Position numbers and translations under genes: made by a program | Source: Alphaproteobacteria bacterium | GTDB lineage: Bacteria > Pseudomonadota > Alphaproteobacteria > Micropepsales > Micropepsaceae | Length of the DNA: 64,000 bases | NCBI GenBank assembly: GCA_020852655.1 | Contig: JADZAI010000076.1 | Coordinates: 52,663-116,662, forward strand | Reading direction: 5' to 3' | Notes under the pieces: generated by a model | What the model was told of the DNA's origin: nothing | What the model saw: the letters and a program-made list of their open reading frames with translations, nothing else | Databases searched by the model: none | Shown: positions 19,747 to 27,502 of the stretch, piece after piece | Layout of the letters: each line of letters starts with the position of its first letter | Position numbering within the stretch: position 1 is the stretch's first letter

Positions 19747-20691
19747 ATGGATTTCCGCAAGCTCGGGCCCTCGGGCCTTTCGATCGCGCCGCTCGTCCTG
19801 GGCGGCAACGTGTTCGGCTGGACGGCGGACAGGGACACCTCCTTCGCCATCCTCGACGCCTTCCTCGACGCCGGCTTCAACGCCATCGACACCGCCGACG
19901 TCTATTCGCGCTTCATACCCGGCAATCAGGGCGGCGAGTCCGAGACCATCCTCGGCGAATGGATGAAGGCCCGCGGCAACCGCGCCCGGGTCGTGCTCAT
20001 CACCAAGGTCGGCATGGACATGGGCGAGGGCAGGAAGGGCTTGAAGCCCGCCTATATCGCCCGGGCGGTCGAGGATTCGCTGCGCCGCCTCCAGAGCGAC
20101 TATATCGACCTCTACCTCTCCCACGCGCCCGATCCCGAGACGCCCATCGCCGAGACGCTGGGCGCCTACCAGGCGCTGATCGTCCAAGGCAAGATCCGCG
20201 CGGCCGGCGGCTCGAACTACGATGCGCCGGGCCTGAAGGCGGCGCTGGAGGCCGGCGACGGCAAGACCGCGGCGCGCTACACGGTCCTTCAGCCGCATTA
20301 CAATCTCGTCGAACGCAAGAGCTACGAAGGCGCTCTCGAAGATTTCTGCGCCGCCGAAGGTCTCGGCGTCATTCCGTATTTCGCGCTGGCGAGCGGCTTC
20401 CTCACCGGCAAATACCGCTCCGAGGCCGACCTCAAGAAGAGCATGCGCGGCGGCGGCATGAAGCGGCTGCTGGATGATCGCGGCTTCGCCATCCTCGCCG
20501 CGCTCGACGCCGTGTCGTCGCGCCATGCCGCGACCCCGGCCCAGATCGCACTCGCCTGGCTGATGGCGCGGCCCAGCGTCACCGCCCCGATCGCCAGCGC
20601 CACCAGCCTCGCCCAGCTCCACGACATCGTGAAGTCCGCCGCCCTGAAGCTGACCGCCGAAGACCTACGCGACCTCGACGCTACGGCGTAG
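19747..20691 (+). CDS. Aldo/keto reductase
   Basis: MDFRKLGPSGLSIAPLVLGGNVFGWT...FNAIDTADVYSRF...QSDYIDLYLSHAPD. Confidence 0.93.
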   Translation: MDFRKLGPSGLSIAPLVLGGNVFGWTADRDTSFAILDAFLDAGFNAIDTADVYSRFIPGNQGGESETILGEWMKARGNRARVVLITKVGMDMGEGRKGLKPAYIARAVEDSLRRLQSDYIDLYLSHAPDPETPIAETLGAYQALIVQGKIRAAGGSNYDAPGLKAALEAGDGKTAARYTVLQPHYNLVERKSYEGALEDFCAAEGLGVIPYFALASGFLTGKYRSEADLKKSMRGGGMKRLLDDRGFAILAALDAVSSRHAATPAQIALAWLMARPSVTAPIASATSLAQLHDIVKSAALKLTAEDLRDLDATA

Positions 20692-21148
20692 GCGCCGCTC
20701 CCGGACCGGGCCGCACCTCGACGTCCCGCGCGCCGACCGGCGCCCGGCATTCCGAACACACCTGAACCGGATCGAAGTCGCAGCCGCACGCCTTGTGCCG
20801 GTGCAGCAGGGGGCGGCCGGCGCCTTCCGCCATATGCGTGTCGCCCCAATGGACCAGCGCCATCAGCACCGGATGCAGCGCCCTGCCCTTCGCCGTCAGG
20901 CGGTATTCGTGGCGCACCGGCCGCTGCTGATACGGCACCGCGTCGAGGATGCCCTCCGCCACCAGCTTCTTCAGCCGCGCCGCGAGGATCGGCCGCGTCA
21001 CCCCGATCCGCTCCTGGAAGGCGTCGAACCGTCGCACGCCCAGGAAACAGTCGCGCAGCACCAGCAGCGTCCAGCGGTCGCCGATGACCGAAACCGTCCG
21101 CGCCACCGAACACGCCTCCCCCCCGATCGCACCCCACCGCATTCGCAA
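20681..21148 (-). CDS. HxlR-family winged-helix regulator
   Basis: CSVARTVSVIGDRWTLLVLRDCFLGVRRFDAFQERIGVTRPILAARLKKLVAEGIL. Confidence 0.9.
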   Translation of the reverse strand: MRMRWGAIGGEACSVARTVSVIGDRWTLLVLRDCFLGVRRFDAFQERIGVTRPILAARLKKLVAEGILDAVPYQQRPVRHEYRLTAKGRALHPVLMALVHWGDTHMAEGAGRPLLHRHKACGCDFDPVQVCSECRAPVGARDVEVRPGPGAAPTP

Positions 21149-21187
21149 TCACCTTGCCTTTGCCGTCATCTTATGTGAGTTTCGTTT

Positions 21188-21958
21188 TTGAACGCAATAG
21201 CGCGAGGCCCGCCCATGCAGCCCCGGAACGCGAGCTGCGCCGTCATCGGCGCGGGCGATTTCATCGGCGCCGCGATCGCCCGCCGCTTCGCCGCCGGGGG
21301 CTTCCTCACCTTCGCCGGCCGCCGCAACGGCGAGAAGCTCCTACCCCTGAAGGCCGAGATCGAAGCCCAGGGCGGCCGCCTCGAAGCCCGCACCCTCGAC
21401 GCCCGCAGCGAAGAGGCGATCGCCGCGTTCCTCAAGGAGGCCGACGATGCCGCCCCGCTCGAGGTTTGCATCTTCAATGTCGGCGCCAATGTCCGCTTCC
21501 CCCTCACCGAGACGCCCGAGCGGGTCTTCCGGAAGGTCTGGGAGATGGCCTGCTATGCCGGCTTCCTTTCGGGACGCGAGGCCGCGAAGGCGATGCTCGC
21601 CCATGGCCGCGGCACCATCATCTTCACCGGCGCCACCGCCTCGGTCCGCGGCGGTTCGGGCTATGCCGCCTTCGCCGCCGCCAAGGCGGGCCTTCGCGCC
21701 GTCGCGCAGTCCATGGCCCGCGAACTCGGCCCGAAGAATATCCACGTCGCCCATCTCATCGTCGATGCCGGCGTCGACACCGATTTCGTCCGCGGACGGA
21801 TAGCCGAGGCGCGCGGCGCCGAGGCCGCGGCCGGCATCCCGCCCGACACGCTCATGAATCCCGCCTCGATCGCCGAGACCTACTGGATGCTGCACAGCCA
21901 GAAGCGCGACGCGTGGACGCACGAACTCGACCTCCGGCCCTATGGAGAGACCTGGTGA
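21188..21958 (+). CDS. Short-chain dehydrogenase/reductase
   Basis: CAVIGAGDFIGAAIARRFAAGGF; SGYAAFAAAKAGLRAVAQSMARELGPKNIHV. ATG alternative at 21215. Confidence 0.87.
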   Translation: MNAIARGPPMQPRNASCAVIGAGDFIGAAIARRFAAGGFLTFAGRRNGEKLLPLKAEIEAQGGRLEARTLDARSEEAIAAFLKEADDAAPLEVCIFNVGANVRFPLTETPERVFRKVWEMACYAGFLSGREAAKAMLAHGRGTIIFTGATASVRGGSGYAAFAAAKAGLRAVAQSMARELGPKNIHVAHLIVDAGVDTDFVRGRIAEARGAEAAAGIPPDTLMNPASIAETYWMLHSQKRDAWTHELDLRPYGETW

Positions 21959-22602
21959 ACAAGAATCCTGAATTCCATTTCGACTTCGGCAGCCCGAACG
22001 CCTATCTCGTCCACAAGGTCATCCCGGAGATCGAGCTGCGCACCGGCGCGGCCTTCACCTATGTCCCCGTGCTGCTCGGCGGCATCTTCAAGGCGACCAA
22101 CAACAAGCCGCCGATGGTCGCCTTCGCCGAGGTGAAGCCGAAGACCGCCTATATCCGCCTCGAGATCCAGCGCTTCGTGAAGAAGCACGGCCTCGACAAA
22201 TTCGCCTTCAACCCGAACTTCCCAGTCAACACGCTCCAGATCATGCGCGGCGTCGTCGCCGCCGAAATGGAGGGCGTCTTCATGCCCTATGTCGAAGCGA
22301 TGTTCGCCGGCATGTGGGAGACCGGCAGGAAGCTCGACGACCCCGCCGTCATCGCCGAAATCCTCGCTGCCGCCGGGCTCGACGCGCAGAAACTGATGGC
22401 CCGCGCCCAGGACCCCGACGTCAAGGCCAAGCTGGTCGCCAACACGGAGGCGACCGTCGCCCGCGGCACCTTCGGCATCCCCACCTTCTTCGTCGGCACC
22501 GAAATCTTCTTCGGCAAGGACACCCTCCGCGACCTCGAAGACGAAATCACCCACCAGCAACAGGCCGCCGCGGAGCAGGAGCCCGTCAGGGAATTTCCTT
22601 AG
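21955..22602 (+). CDS. DsbA-like 2-hydroxychromene-2-carboxylate isomerase family protein
   Basis: FHFDFGSPNAYLVHKVIPEIE...GTFGIPTFFVGTEIFFGKDTLRDLE; GTG start overlapping upstream stop. Confidence 0.88.
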   Translation: MNKNPEFHFDFGSPNAYLVHKVIPEIELRTGAAFTYVPVLLGGIFKATNNKPPMVAFAEVKPKTAYIRLEIQRFVKKHGLDKFAFNPNFPVNTLQIMRGVVAAEMEGVFMPYVEAMFAGMWETGRKLDDPAVIAEILAAAGLDAQKLMARAQDPDVKAKLVANTEATVARGTFGIPTFFVGTEIFFGKDTLRDLEDEITHQQQAAAEQEPVREFP

Positions 22603-22628
22603 CTCACCGTGTTGTCATCACGATTGGT

Positions 22629-22717
22629 ATGGTGAGGTGCGACCCCGGATTTGATCTGACTTGATCCGGGGGAGCCTCGAACCACGCACGATGTCGCAGC
22701 CTCTTGCTCACGATGTG
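22629..22717 (+). repeat. Hairpin unit R1 (family A) plus linker
   Basis: ATGGTGAGGTGCGA-CCCCGGA..15-nt loop..TCCGGGG-GAGCCTCGAACCACGCACGATGTCGCAGCCTCTTGCTCACGATGTG. Confidence 0.85.
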
Positions 22718-22731
22718 CGCACCATCTTGCC

Positions 22732-22795
22732 ATGGTGAGGTTGCGACCCCGGACTTGATCCGGGGGAGCCTCGAACCACGCACGCTGTTGCAGCC
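22732..22795 (+). repeat. Hairpin unit R2 (family A)
   Basis: ATGGTGAGGTTGCGA-CCCCGGA ctTGA TCCGGGG-GAGCCTCGAACCACGCACGCTGTTGCAG. Confidence 0.85.
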
Positions 22796-22853
22796 GGTCC
22801 AAGGCAGAGGCAACAACCTTGACCTGGCCCCGGAACACCCCATCCCTTACGCG

Positions 22854-23171
22854 ATGATCAACGGCGCCTGGGTCCATATTCTGCTCTGTGCAGACGGCAG
22901 CTACTATGTAGGCTCGACCACCCAGGATCCGGACGTGCGCACCGGCCAGCACAACGACGGCACGTTTGGCGGCTACACGTCGGCGCGGCGCCCCGTGAAG
23001 CTGATCTTCCAGGAAGATTTCCCGGACATCGTCCAGGCAAAGGCCTTTGAATATCAGGTCAAGCGATGGTCGCGCGCTAAGAAGGAGGCTCTGATCCGTC
23101 GCGACTGGGATGTCTTGCAGGCGCTGTCCAGGCGACGGGCCGGGAAGTCCCGTCCGACACAGGCAAGCTGA
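22854..23171 (+). CDS. GIY-YIG nuclease family protein
   Basis: WVHILLCADGSYYVGSTTQDPDVRTGQHNDGTFGGYTSARRPVKLIFQEDFPDIVQAKAFEYQVKRWSRAKKEALIRRDWDVLQALS. Confidence 0.88.
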   Translation: MINGAWVHILLCADGSYYVGSTTQDPDVRTGQHNDGTFGGYTSARRPVKLIFQEDFPDIVQAKAFEYQVKRWSRAKKEALIRRDWDVLQALSRRRAGKSRPTQAS

Positions 23172-23190
23172 CCACCCCCCCTATCTTGCC

Positions 23191-23270
23191 ATGGTGAGGT
23201 GCGACCCCGGACTTGATCCGGGGGAGCCTCGAACCACGCACGATGTCGCAGCCTCTTGCTCACGACGTGT
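23191..23270 (+). repeat. Hairpin unit R3 (family A) plus linker
   Basis: Near-identical to R1/R2: ATGGTGAGGTGCGACCCCGGACTTGATCCGGGGGAGCCTCGAACCACGCACGATGTCGCAGCCTCTTGCTCACGA. Confidence 0.85.
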
Positions 23271-23308
23271 TGTCGTATCCTGCCCACGATGTGTTGCACC
23301 ATCTTGCC

Positions 23309-23366
23309 ATGGTGAGGTGCGTGGTCGCGAAAGCGACCGCGCCTCGAACCACGCACGCTGTTGCAG
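23309..23366 (+). repeat. Hairpin unit R4 (family A boxes, different inner stem)
   Basis: ATGGTGAGGTGCGT-GGTCGC gaaa GCGACC-GCGCCTCGAACCACGCACGCTGTTGCAG. Confidence 0.85.
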
Positions 23367-23370
23367 GATT

Positions 23371-23412
23371 GCGTGGTTCGAGGCTCGCCTTCGGCTCGCA
23401 CCTCACCATACC
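23371..23412 (-). repeat. Hairpin unit R5 (family A, inverted, different inner sequence)
   Basis: GCGTGGTTCGAGGCTCGCCTTCGGCTCGCACCTCACCATACC; outer boxes inverted relative to R1-R4. Confidence 0.8.
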
Positions 23413-23435
23413 AGGAAGCGGAGAGGATCCAGGCG

Positions 23436-24695
23436 CTAGATCCCCACCGCCGCCGGCCTCTTGATCATCATCGAAATCACCGCCGCGACGACACCCGCGC
23501 TGCCCGCCAGCACGAAGGCCTCCAGATAGCCGCCGAACTCGGTGTGCAGCAGCCCCGCGCCGATCGCCGCCGTCGCCGCGCCCGCCTGGTGGCCCACCGC
23601 GATCCAGCCGAACACCACCGGCCCGTCGCGATCGCCGAACGCCTCGTTCGCCAGCCGCACCGTCGGCGGCACCGTGGCGATCCAGTCGAGCCCGTAGAAC
23701 ACCGCGAAGACGTTCAACGACACCAGCGAGAAATCCGAGAACGGCAGGTAGATCAACGAGAGCCCGCGCAACGCGTAATAGGCGAACAGCAGCTTGCGCG
23801 GATCGGCGCGGTCGGTCAGCCAGCCCGATGCCGTCGTCCCGACAAGATCGAACACGCCCATCAGGGCGAGCAGCCCGCTCGCCTGGAATTCGGTGAGGCC
23901 GCGCTCGGAACACAGCGCGATCATATGCGTGCCGACGAGCCCGTTGGTCGTGACGCCGCAGACGAAGAAGCCGCCGAAGAGCAGCCAGAAGGTGCGGCTG
24001 CGCGAAGCACGCGCCAAGGCCCCGAAGGCGTGACCCAGCGCACCCGAGCCCGAGACCCGCGGCGGCGGCACATAATCCTCGTCTGCGCCATAGGGCCACT
24101 GCCCGATCGCCTCAGGTGAATCCGGCACCAGCAGCCACACCGCCGGCGCCAGCAGCAGCGTCACGCCGGAGATCGACAGCACCACCGTCTGCCAGCCGAA
24201 GGCGTTCGCCGCATAGGCCATCAGCGGCAGGAACAGCAGCGTCCCCGTCGCGGTGCTCGCTGTGAGGAGGCCGAGCATCAGCCCGCGATTCCGCACGAAC
24301 CAGCGGTTTACCACCGTCGCGCCCAGCACCGGGGCCACCGCGCCGCTGCCTATCCCTGAGAGCACGCCCCAGGTCGCGACATAGTGCCAGGGCGCCGACA
24401 TCAGCGAACTCAGCGCCGTCGCCCCGCTCATCAGCAGGAAGGCGAGGCTCACCGTGCGCCTCACGCCGAACGACTGCATCAGCGCCGCCGCGAACGGCCC
24501 GGTCAGCCCGTAGAGGAAGATGCCGATGCCCGCCGCCGCCGAGATCGCCGCGCGGTCCCAGCCGAAAGCGCGCTCCAGCGGCAGCATCAGCACGCCCGGC
24601 GCCGCCCGCAACCCCGCCGCCGTCAGCAGCGCCACGAAGATCGCGGCGGCGACCACGAACGCATAATTCTGGCCGAACGGCCGGGTCGCACGCAT
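23436..24695 (-). CDS. MFS transporter
   Basis: Start MRATRPFGQNYAFVVAAAIFVALL; repeated TM segments; NRWFVRNRGLMLGLLTASTATG. Confidence 0.9.
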   Translation of the reverse strand: MRATRPFGQNYAFVVAAAIFVALLTAAGLRAAPGVLMLPLERAFGWDRAAISAAAGIGIFLYGLTGPFAAALMQSFGVRRTVSLAFLLMSGATALSSLMSAPWHYVATWGVLSGIGSGAVAPVLGATVVNRWFVRNRGLMLGLLTASTATGTLLFLPLMAYAANAFGWQTVVLSISGVTLLLAPAVWLLVPDSPEAIGQWPYGADEDYVPPPRVSGSGALGHAFGALARASRSRTFWLLFGGFFVCGVTTNGLVGTHMIALCSERGLTEFQASGLLALMGVFDLVGTTASGWLTDRADPRKLLFAYYALRGLSLIYLPFSDFSLVSLNVFAVFYGLDWIATVPPTVRLANEAFGDRDGPVVFGWIAVGHQAGAATAAIGAGLLHTEFGGYLEAFVLAGSAGVVAAVISMMIKRPAAVGI

Positions 24696-24834
24696 GCGGG
24701 AAGGATCCGGAACGAAAGCTGCGCGCCCGATATGTCGCCTCGCCCGCCGCCCGGCAAGGGCAAAGCCCCATCCGTCCGGTCTTGACAATATTCCTTTTCA
24801 TAAGAATATGAGCAGGGAGGAGGAAGCGGCGGGG

Positions 24835-25824
24835 ATGACGACCACGGCACCTGAGAAACGCAAGCGCGGCGGCCAGCCCGGAAACCGCAACGCGGTCAAG
24901 ACCGGCCGTCGCAGTGCCGCCGCCCGGGCCGAGCGCGCGACGATCCGCAGCTTCGTCCGCCGCGCCCGGCGCCTCTGCGCCCTCGCACGCCTCGTTGCGG
25001 CGCTCCGCGAGGCAAAAAAGCGACAAACGAATGCTCCGGCGCAGCCTCGGGCCGAAAATCGACAAACGAATACGCCCGCCCGTCCTTGCGAAAAGCGACA
25101 AACGAATGCGTCAGGGCGCGATCCGCTTGTCCATCACCCGGCGCCACAGCGGCGGCACGAAGGCGAGCAGGATGCTCCCGGCATATCCGGCGGGCAGTTC
25201 GCGCCCCTCCGCCAATGGCCGGAGCTGCTCGAACGGCACGGCGGGGCGGCGATGATGGTCGCTGTGCCGCCCCATATTGAAGATCCAGCGATTGGCGAAG
25301 CCGTTCGAGGTGTTCCAGCTATGCCGGTCGGTGAACGGCTCCCGCCGCCCGCCCGCCTCGCCCCGCATCAGCCCGTAATGCGCGATGTAGTTGAAGAGCT
25401 CCAGCACGATCACCGCGACCGCACTCTGCCCCAGGAAGAACAGCACGCCCCGCCATCCCGCGACGGCCCCGATCGCCCCATAGAGCACGGCATAAACAGC
25501 GACATCCTGCACCCCGCGATGCCGCCACCAGCGAAGCCCGCGCCGCGCCACGCGCCGGCTCTCGAAGCGCCACGCCTCGATCGCCTGCATCGCGACCGTG
25601 CGCCCGATGAACGCATAGGCGCTTTCGCCCAGCCGCGCCGTCCCCGCGTCGCGCGCCGTGCCCGCCCAGCGGTGATGGCCATAGATATGCGCCACGCGGA
25701 AATGCCGATACGTCATGCCGGTCAGCATCAGTACGCCCAGCGCGATCTCGCCGGCATGATGGCTGTGCACCATCTCGTGCGCCGTCAGCATCCCGAACAC
25801 GCCCGCCGTCACGCCCACCGATAG
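24835..25824 (+). CDS. Hypothetical basic protein with KRKRGGQPGNRNAVKTG motif; credible only to about 25110
   Basis: RBS GGGAGGAGGAAG then ATG at 24835; ATIRSFVRRARRLCALARLVAAL helix; no in-frame stop until 25824, but the distal part is antisense to the AlkB gene. Confidence 0.4.
   Translation: MTTTAPEKRKRGGQPGNRNAVKTGRRSAAARAERATIRSFVRRARRLCALARLVAALREAKKRQTNAPAQPRAENRQTNTPARPCEKRQTNASGRDPLVHHPAPQRRHEGEQDAPGISGGQFAPLRQWPELLERHGGAAMMVAVPPHIEDPAIGEAVRGVPAMPVGERLPPPARLAPHQPVMRDVVEELQHDHRDRTLPQEEQHAPPSRDGPDRPIEHGINSDILHPAMPPPAKPAPRHAPALEAPRLDRLHRDRAPDERIGAFAQPRRPRVARRARPAVMAIDMRHAEMPIRHAGQHQYAQRDLAGMMAVHHLVRRQHPEHARRHAHR
25015..25110 (+). repeat. Three spaced copies of AAAxCGACAAACGAATxC
   Basis: Copies near 25015-25034, 25053-25074 and 25090-25110, period about 37-38 bp. 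Confidence 0.7.
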
Positions 25825-26109
25825 CAGCAGCGCCGCCGCCTCCGCCCCCGATGCGCCCGGCTGCGCCGCCGTCAGCGTCGCCCAGAAAATCACCGCAAGC
25901 TGCGCCGGAATATAGACCCACGGCAGCGCGCGGAAGAAAAGCGCCGTCTCGGCCGCCGCAACCGGCGGCAGCGACGGCTTCCACCGCTCGCTGACCAGCA
26001 ACACCGACAACAACGCCGCCACCGACAGCAGCGGCGCCGCCGGGCTCACCGCATGCAGCAGCGGTATCGCCGCCAGCAACAGGAACGGTCCGCAGAACGC
26101 GAACGCCAT
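25111..26109 (-). CDS. AlkB-like membrane fatty acid desaturase/alkane hydroxylase
   Basis: Histidine boxes HEMVHSHH, HIYGHHRW, NYIAHYGLMR, MGRHSDHHRRP. Confidence 0.88.
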   Translation of the reverse strand: MAFAFCGPFLLLAAIPLLHAVSPAAPLLSVAALLSVLLVSERWKPSLPPVAAAETALFFRALPWVYIPAQLAVIFWATLTAAQPGASGAEAAALLLSVGVTAGVFGMLTAHEMVHSHHAGEIALGVLMLTGMTYRHFRVAHIYGHHRWAGTARDAGTARLGESAYAFIGRTVAMQAIEAWRFESRRVARRGLRWWRHRGVQDVAVYAVLYGAIGAVAGWRGVLFFLGQSAVAVIVLELFNYIAHYGLMRGEAGGRREPFTDRHSWNTSNGFANRWIFNMGRHSDHHRRPAVPFEQLRPLAEGRELPAGYAGSILLAFVPPLWRRVMDKRIAP

Positions 26110-26116
26110 CAGGGTC

Positions 26117-26464
26117 TCAGCGCGGCTTCGGAGGTTCGGCCAGGGTTACCAGATTACCGTCCGGATCTTCGACCTCGGCGATCGCACCGAAATCGCCGCG
26201 GAATGTCTCGCCGGCGGCCACGCCGTTCCGCGCCAGCTCGGCCTTCGCCTTGTCGACGTCGGGCGTCACCAGCGTCATCCTGCCGCGCCCGGCCTTCGCC
26301 GGATCGAGGAACAATTGAAGTCCCGCGCCGGCCACGCCGACCCATTGGGCGAGCGTCGGCATCGGGCGATGATCCGCATCGCGTCCGACGATCTTGGCAT
26401 ACCAGGCGAGGCTGCGGTCCAGGTCGGTCACATAGACCGCTGCGAAGAGTCCCATGATGTCCAT
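26117..26464 (-). CDS. VOC family (glyoxalase-like) protein
   Basis: AVYVTDLDRSLAWYAKIVGRD...AIAEVEDPDGNLVTLAEPP. Confidence 0.88.
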   Translation of the reverse strand: MDIMGLFAAVYVTDLDRSLAWYAKIVGRDADHRPMPTLAQWVGVAGAGLQLFLDPAKAGRGRMTLVTPDVDKAKAELARNGVAAGETFRGDFGAIAEVEDPDGNLVTLAEPPKPR

Positions 26465-26494
26465 GCTGCTCTCCTGTCTATGACGGCGTCGATG

Positions 26495-27334
26495 TTATCC
26501 CCGCTTCACCGCCGCCGGAAACCCCGTCGGGTCCACCAGCGTGCCGTACACGATCATGTTATGGCTATGCCCCAACTGGTGCAGCGCGAAGGCCGCGTTC
26601 ATCGCCCCGACGCGCCCCTGCGCATCCTGCGCGGCGTTCACCGACTCCTTGGCGAGCTTCAGCGCGAAACGCGGCTTCTTCGCGATCCGCTCGGCCAGCG
26701 CCAGCGTGAAGGACGACAGCTCCGCATTCGGCACGACATGGTTCACCATGCCGATCTTCAGCGCCTGTTGCGCATCGATCCAGTCCGACGTGAACAGCAT
26801 CTCCTTGGCCTTGCGCGCGCTCATCTCCCAGGGATGCGCGAAGAACTCGACGCCGTTCACGCCCATGCCGACCGTATTGTCCATGAAGGCCGCATCCTCG
26901 GCCGCGACGATGATGTCGCAGGGCCAGATCAGCATCAGCCCGCCGGCGATCACCTTGCCCTGCACCTCCGCGATGGTCGGCTTCGGCACGTTCCGCCAGC
27001 GTTCCGAGAACCCGATATAGATCTCCTTCTCGCGCGCCATCTGCGCTTCCGAGCCCGCACAGCCGAAGCCGCACCAGGTGCCCACCGTCCTGTGCGACTT
27101 CAGCGCCGCGACGCCGTCGCTCTCGCGCAGGTCGTGCCCCGACGAGAAATGCGGCCCCGCCGCCGCCAGGATGATGACCTTGATCTCGTCATCCTGCGCC
27201 GCCCGGTCGAACGCCTCGTTCAGCGCGTAGAGGAAATGCGTATCCTGCGCATTGCGCGAACTCGGCCGGTTCAGCACCAGCCGCGCCACATGCGGCGCCG
27301 GCGTTTCGTAGAGCACATGATCGGACATCGGCAT
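26495..27334 (-). CDS. Enoyl-CoA hydratase family protein
   Basis: ARLVLNRPSSRNAQDTHFLYALNEAFDRA...AAGPHFSSGHDLRE...VQGKVIAGGLMLIWPCDIIVAAEDAAF. Confidence 0.9.
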   Translation of the reverse strand: MPMSDHVLYETPAPHVARLVLNRPSSRNAQDTHFLYALNEAFDRAAQDDEIKVIILAAAGPHFSSGHDLRESDGVAALKSHRTVGTWCGFGCAGSEAQMAREKEIYIGFSERWRNVPKPTIAEVQGKVIAGGLMLIWPCDIIVAAEDAAFMDNTVGMGVNGVEFFAHPWEMSARKAKEMLFTSDWIDAQQALKIGMVNHVVPNAELSSFTLALAERIAKKPRFALKLAKESVNAAQDAQGRVGAMNAAFALHQLGHSHNMIVYGTLVDPTGFPAAVKRG

Positions 27335-27372
27335 TTCCCTTCGCTGTTGTTCTCAAACCCCTGCCCCCACCC

Positions 27373-27487
27373 TGTCATGGTCCGCGCAGGCGGACCATCC
27401 ACGCCTTGGCGGCGGCACCGTCTTTTGGCATTTGTGCCTCGCAAGGAAGGCGTGGATGGTCCGCCTTCGCCTTCGCGGACCACGACA
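27373..27487. repeat. 115-bp palindromic element (family C)
   Basis: TGTCATGGTCCGCGCAGGCGGACCATCCACGCCTT ... AAGGCGTGGATGGTCCGCCTTCGCCTTCGCGGACCACGACA; arms nearly complementary apart from a short insertion. Confidence 0.8.
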
Positions 27488-27502
27488 ATTTCGGGGAACA
27501 GG

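Larger units (their letters stand above)
22626..23412 (+). mobile_element. Candidate composite repeat element: TIR - hairpin dimer - GIY-YIG gene - hairpin dimer - inverted unit - TIR
   Basis: Perfect 17-bp inverted terminal sequences GGTATGGTGAGGTGCGA (22626-22642) and TCGCACCTCACCATACC (23396-23412); five related hairpin units inside. No transposase and no obvious target-site duplication. Confidence 0.5.

Noticed and set aside
22854-23171. Group I intron homing endonuclease
   Set aside because: GIY-YIG protein is the short, stand-alone UvrC/YhbQ-like type and no intron-like structure or interrupted gene is visible.
22626-23412. Possible CRISPR array
   Set aside because: Units are few, unequally spaced, palindromic, partly inverted and flank a protein gene; no cas genes.
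25111-25824. C-terminal ~238 codons of the 24694..25824 ORF as genuine protein
   Set aside because: Fully antisense to the AlkB-like gene with strong histidine-box homology; likely just lacks a stop.
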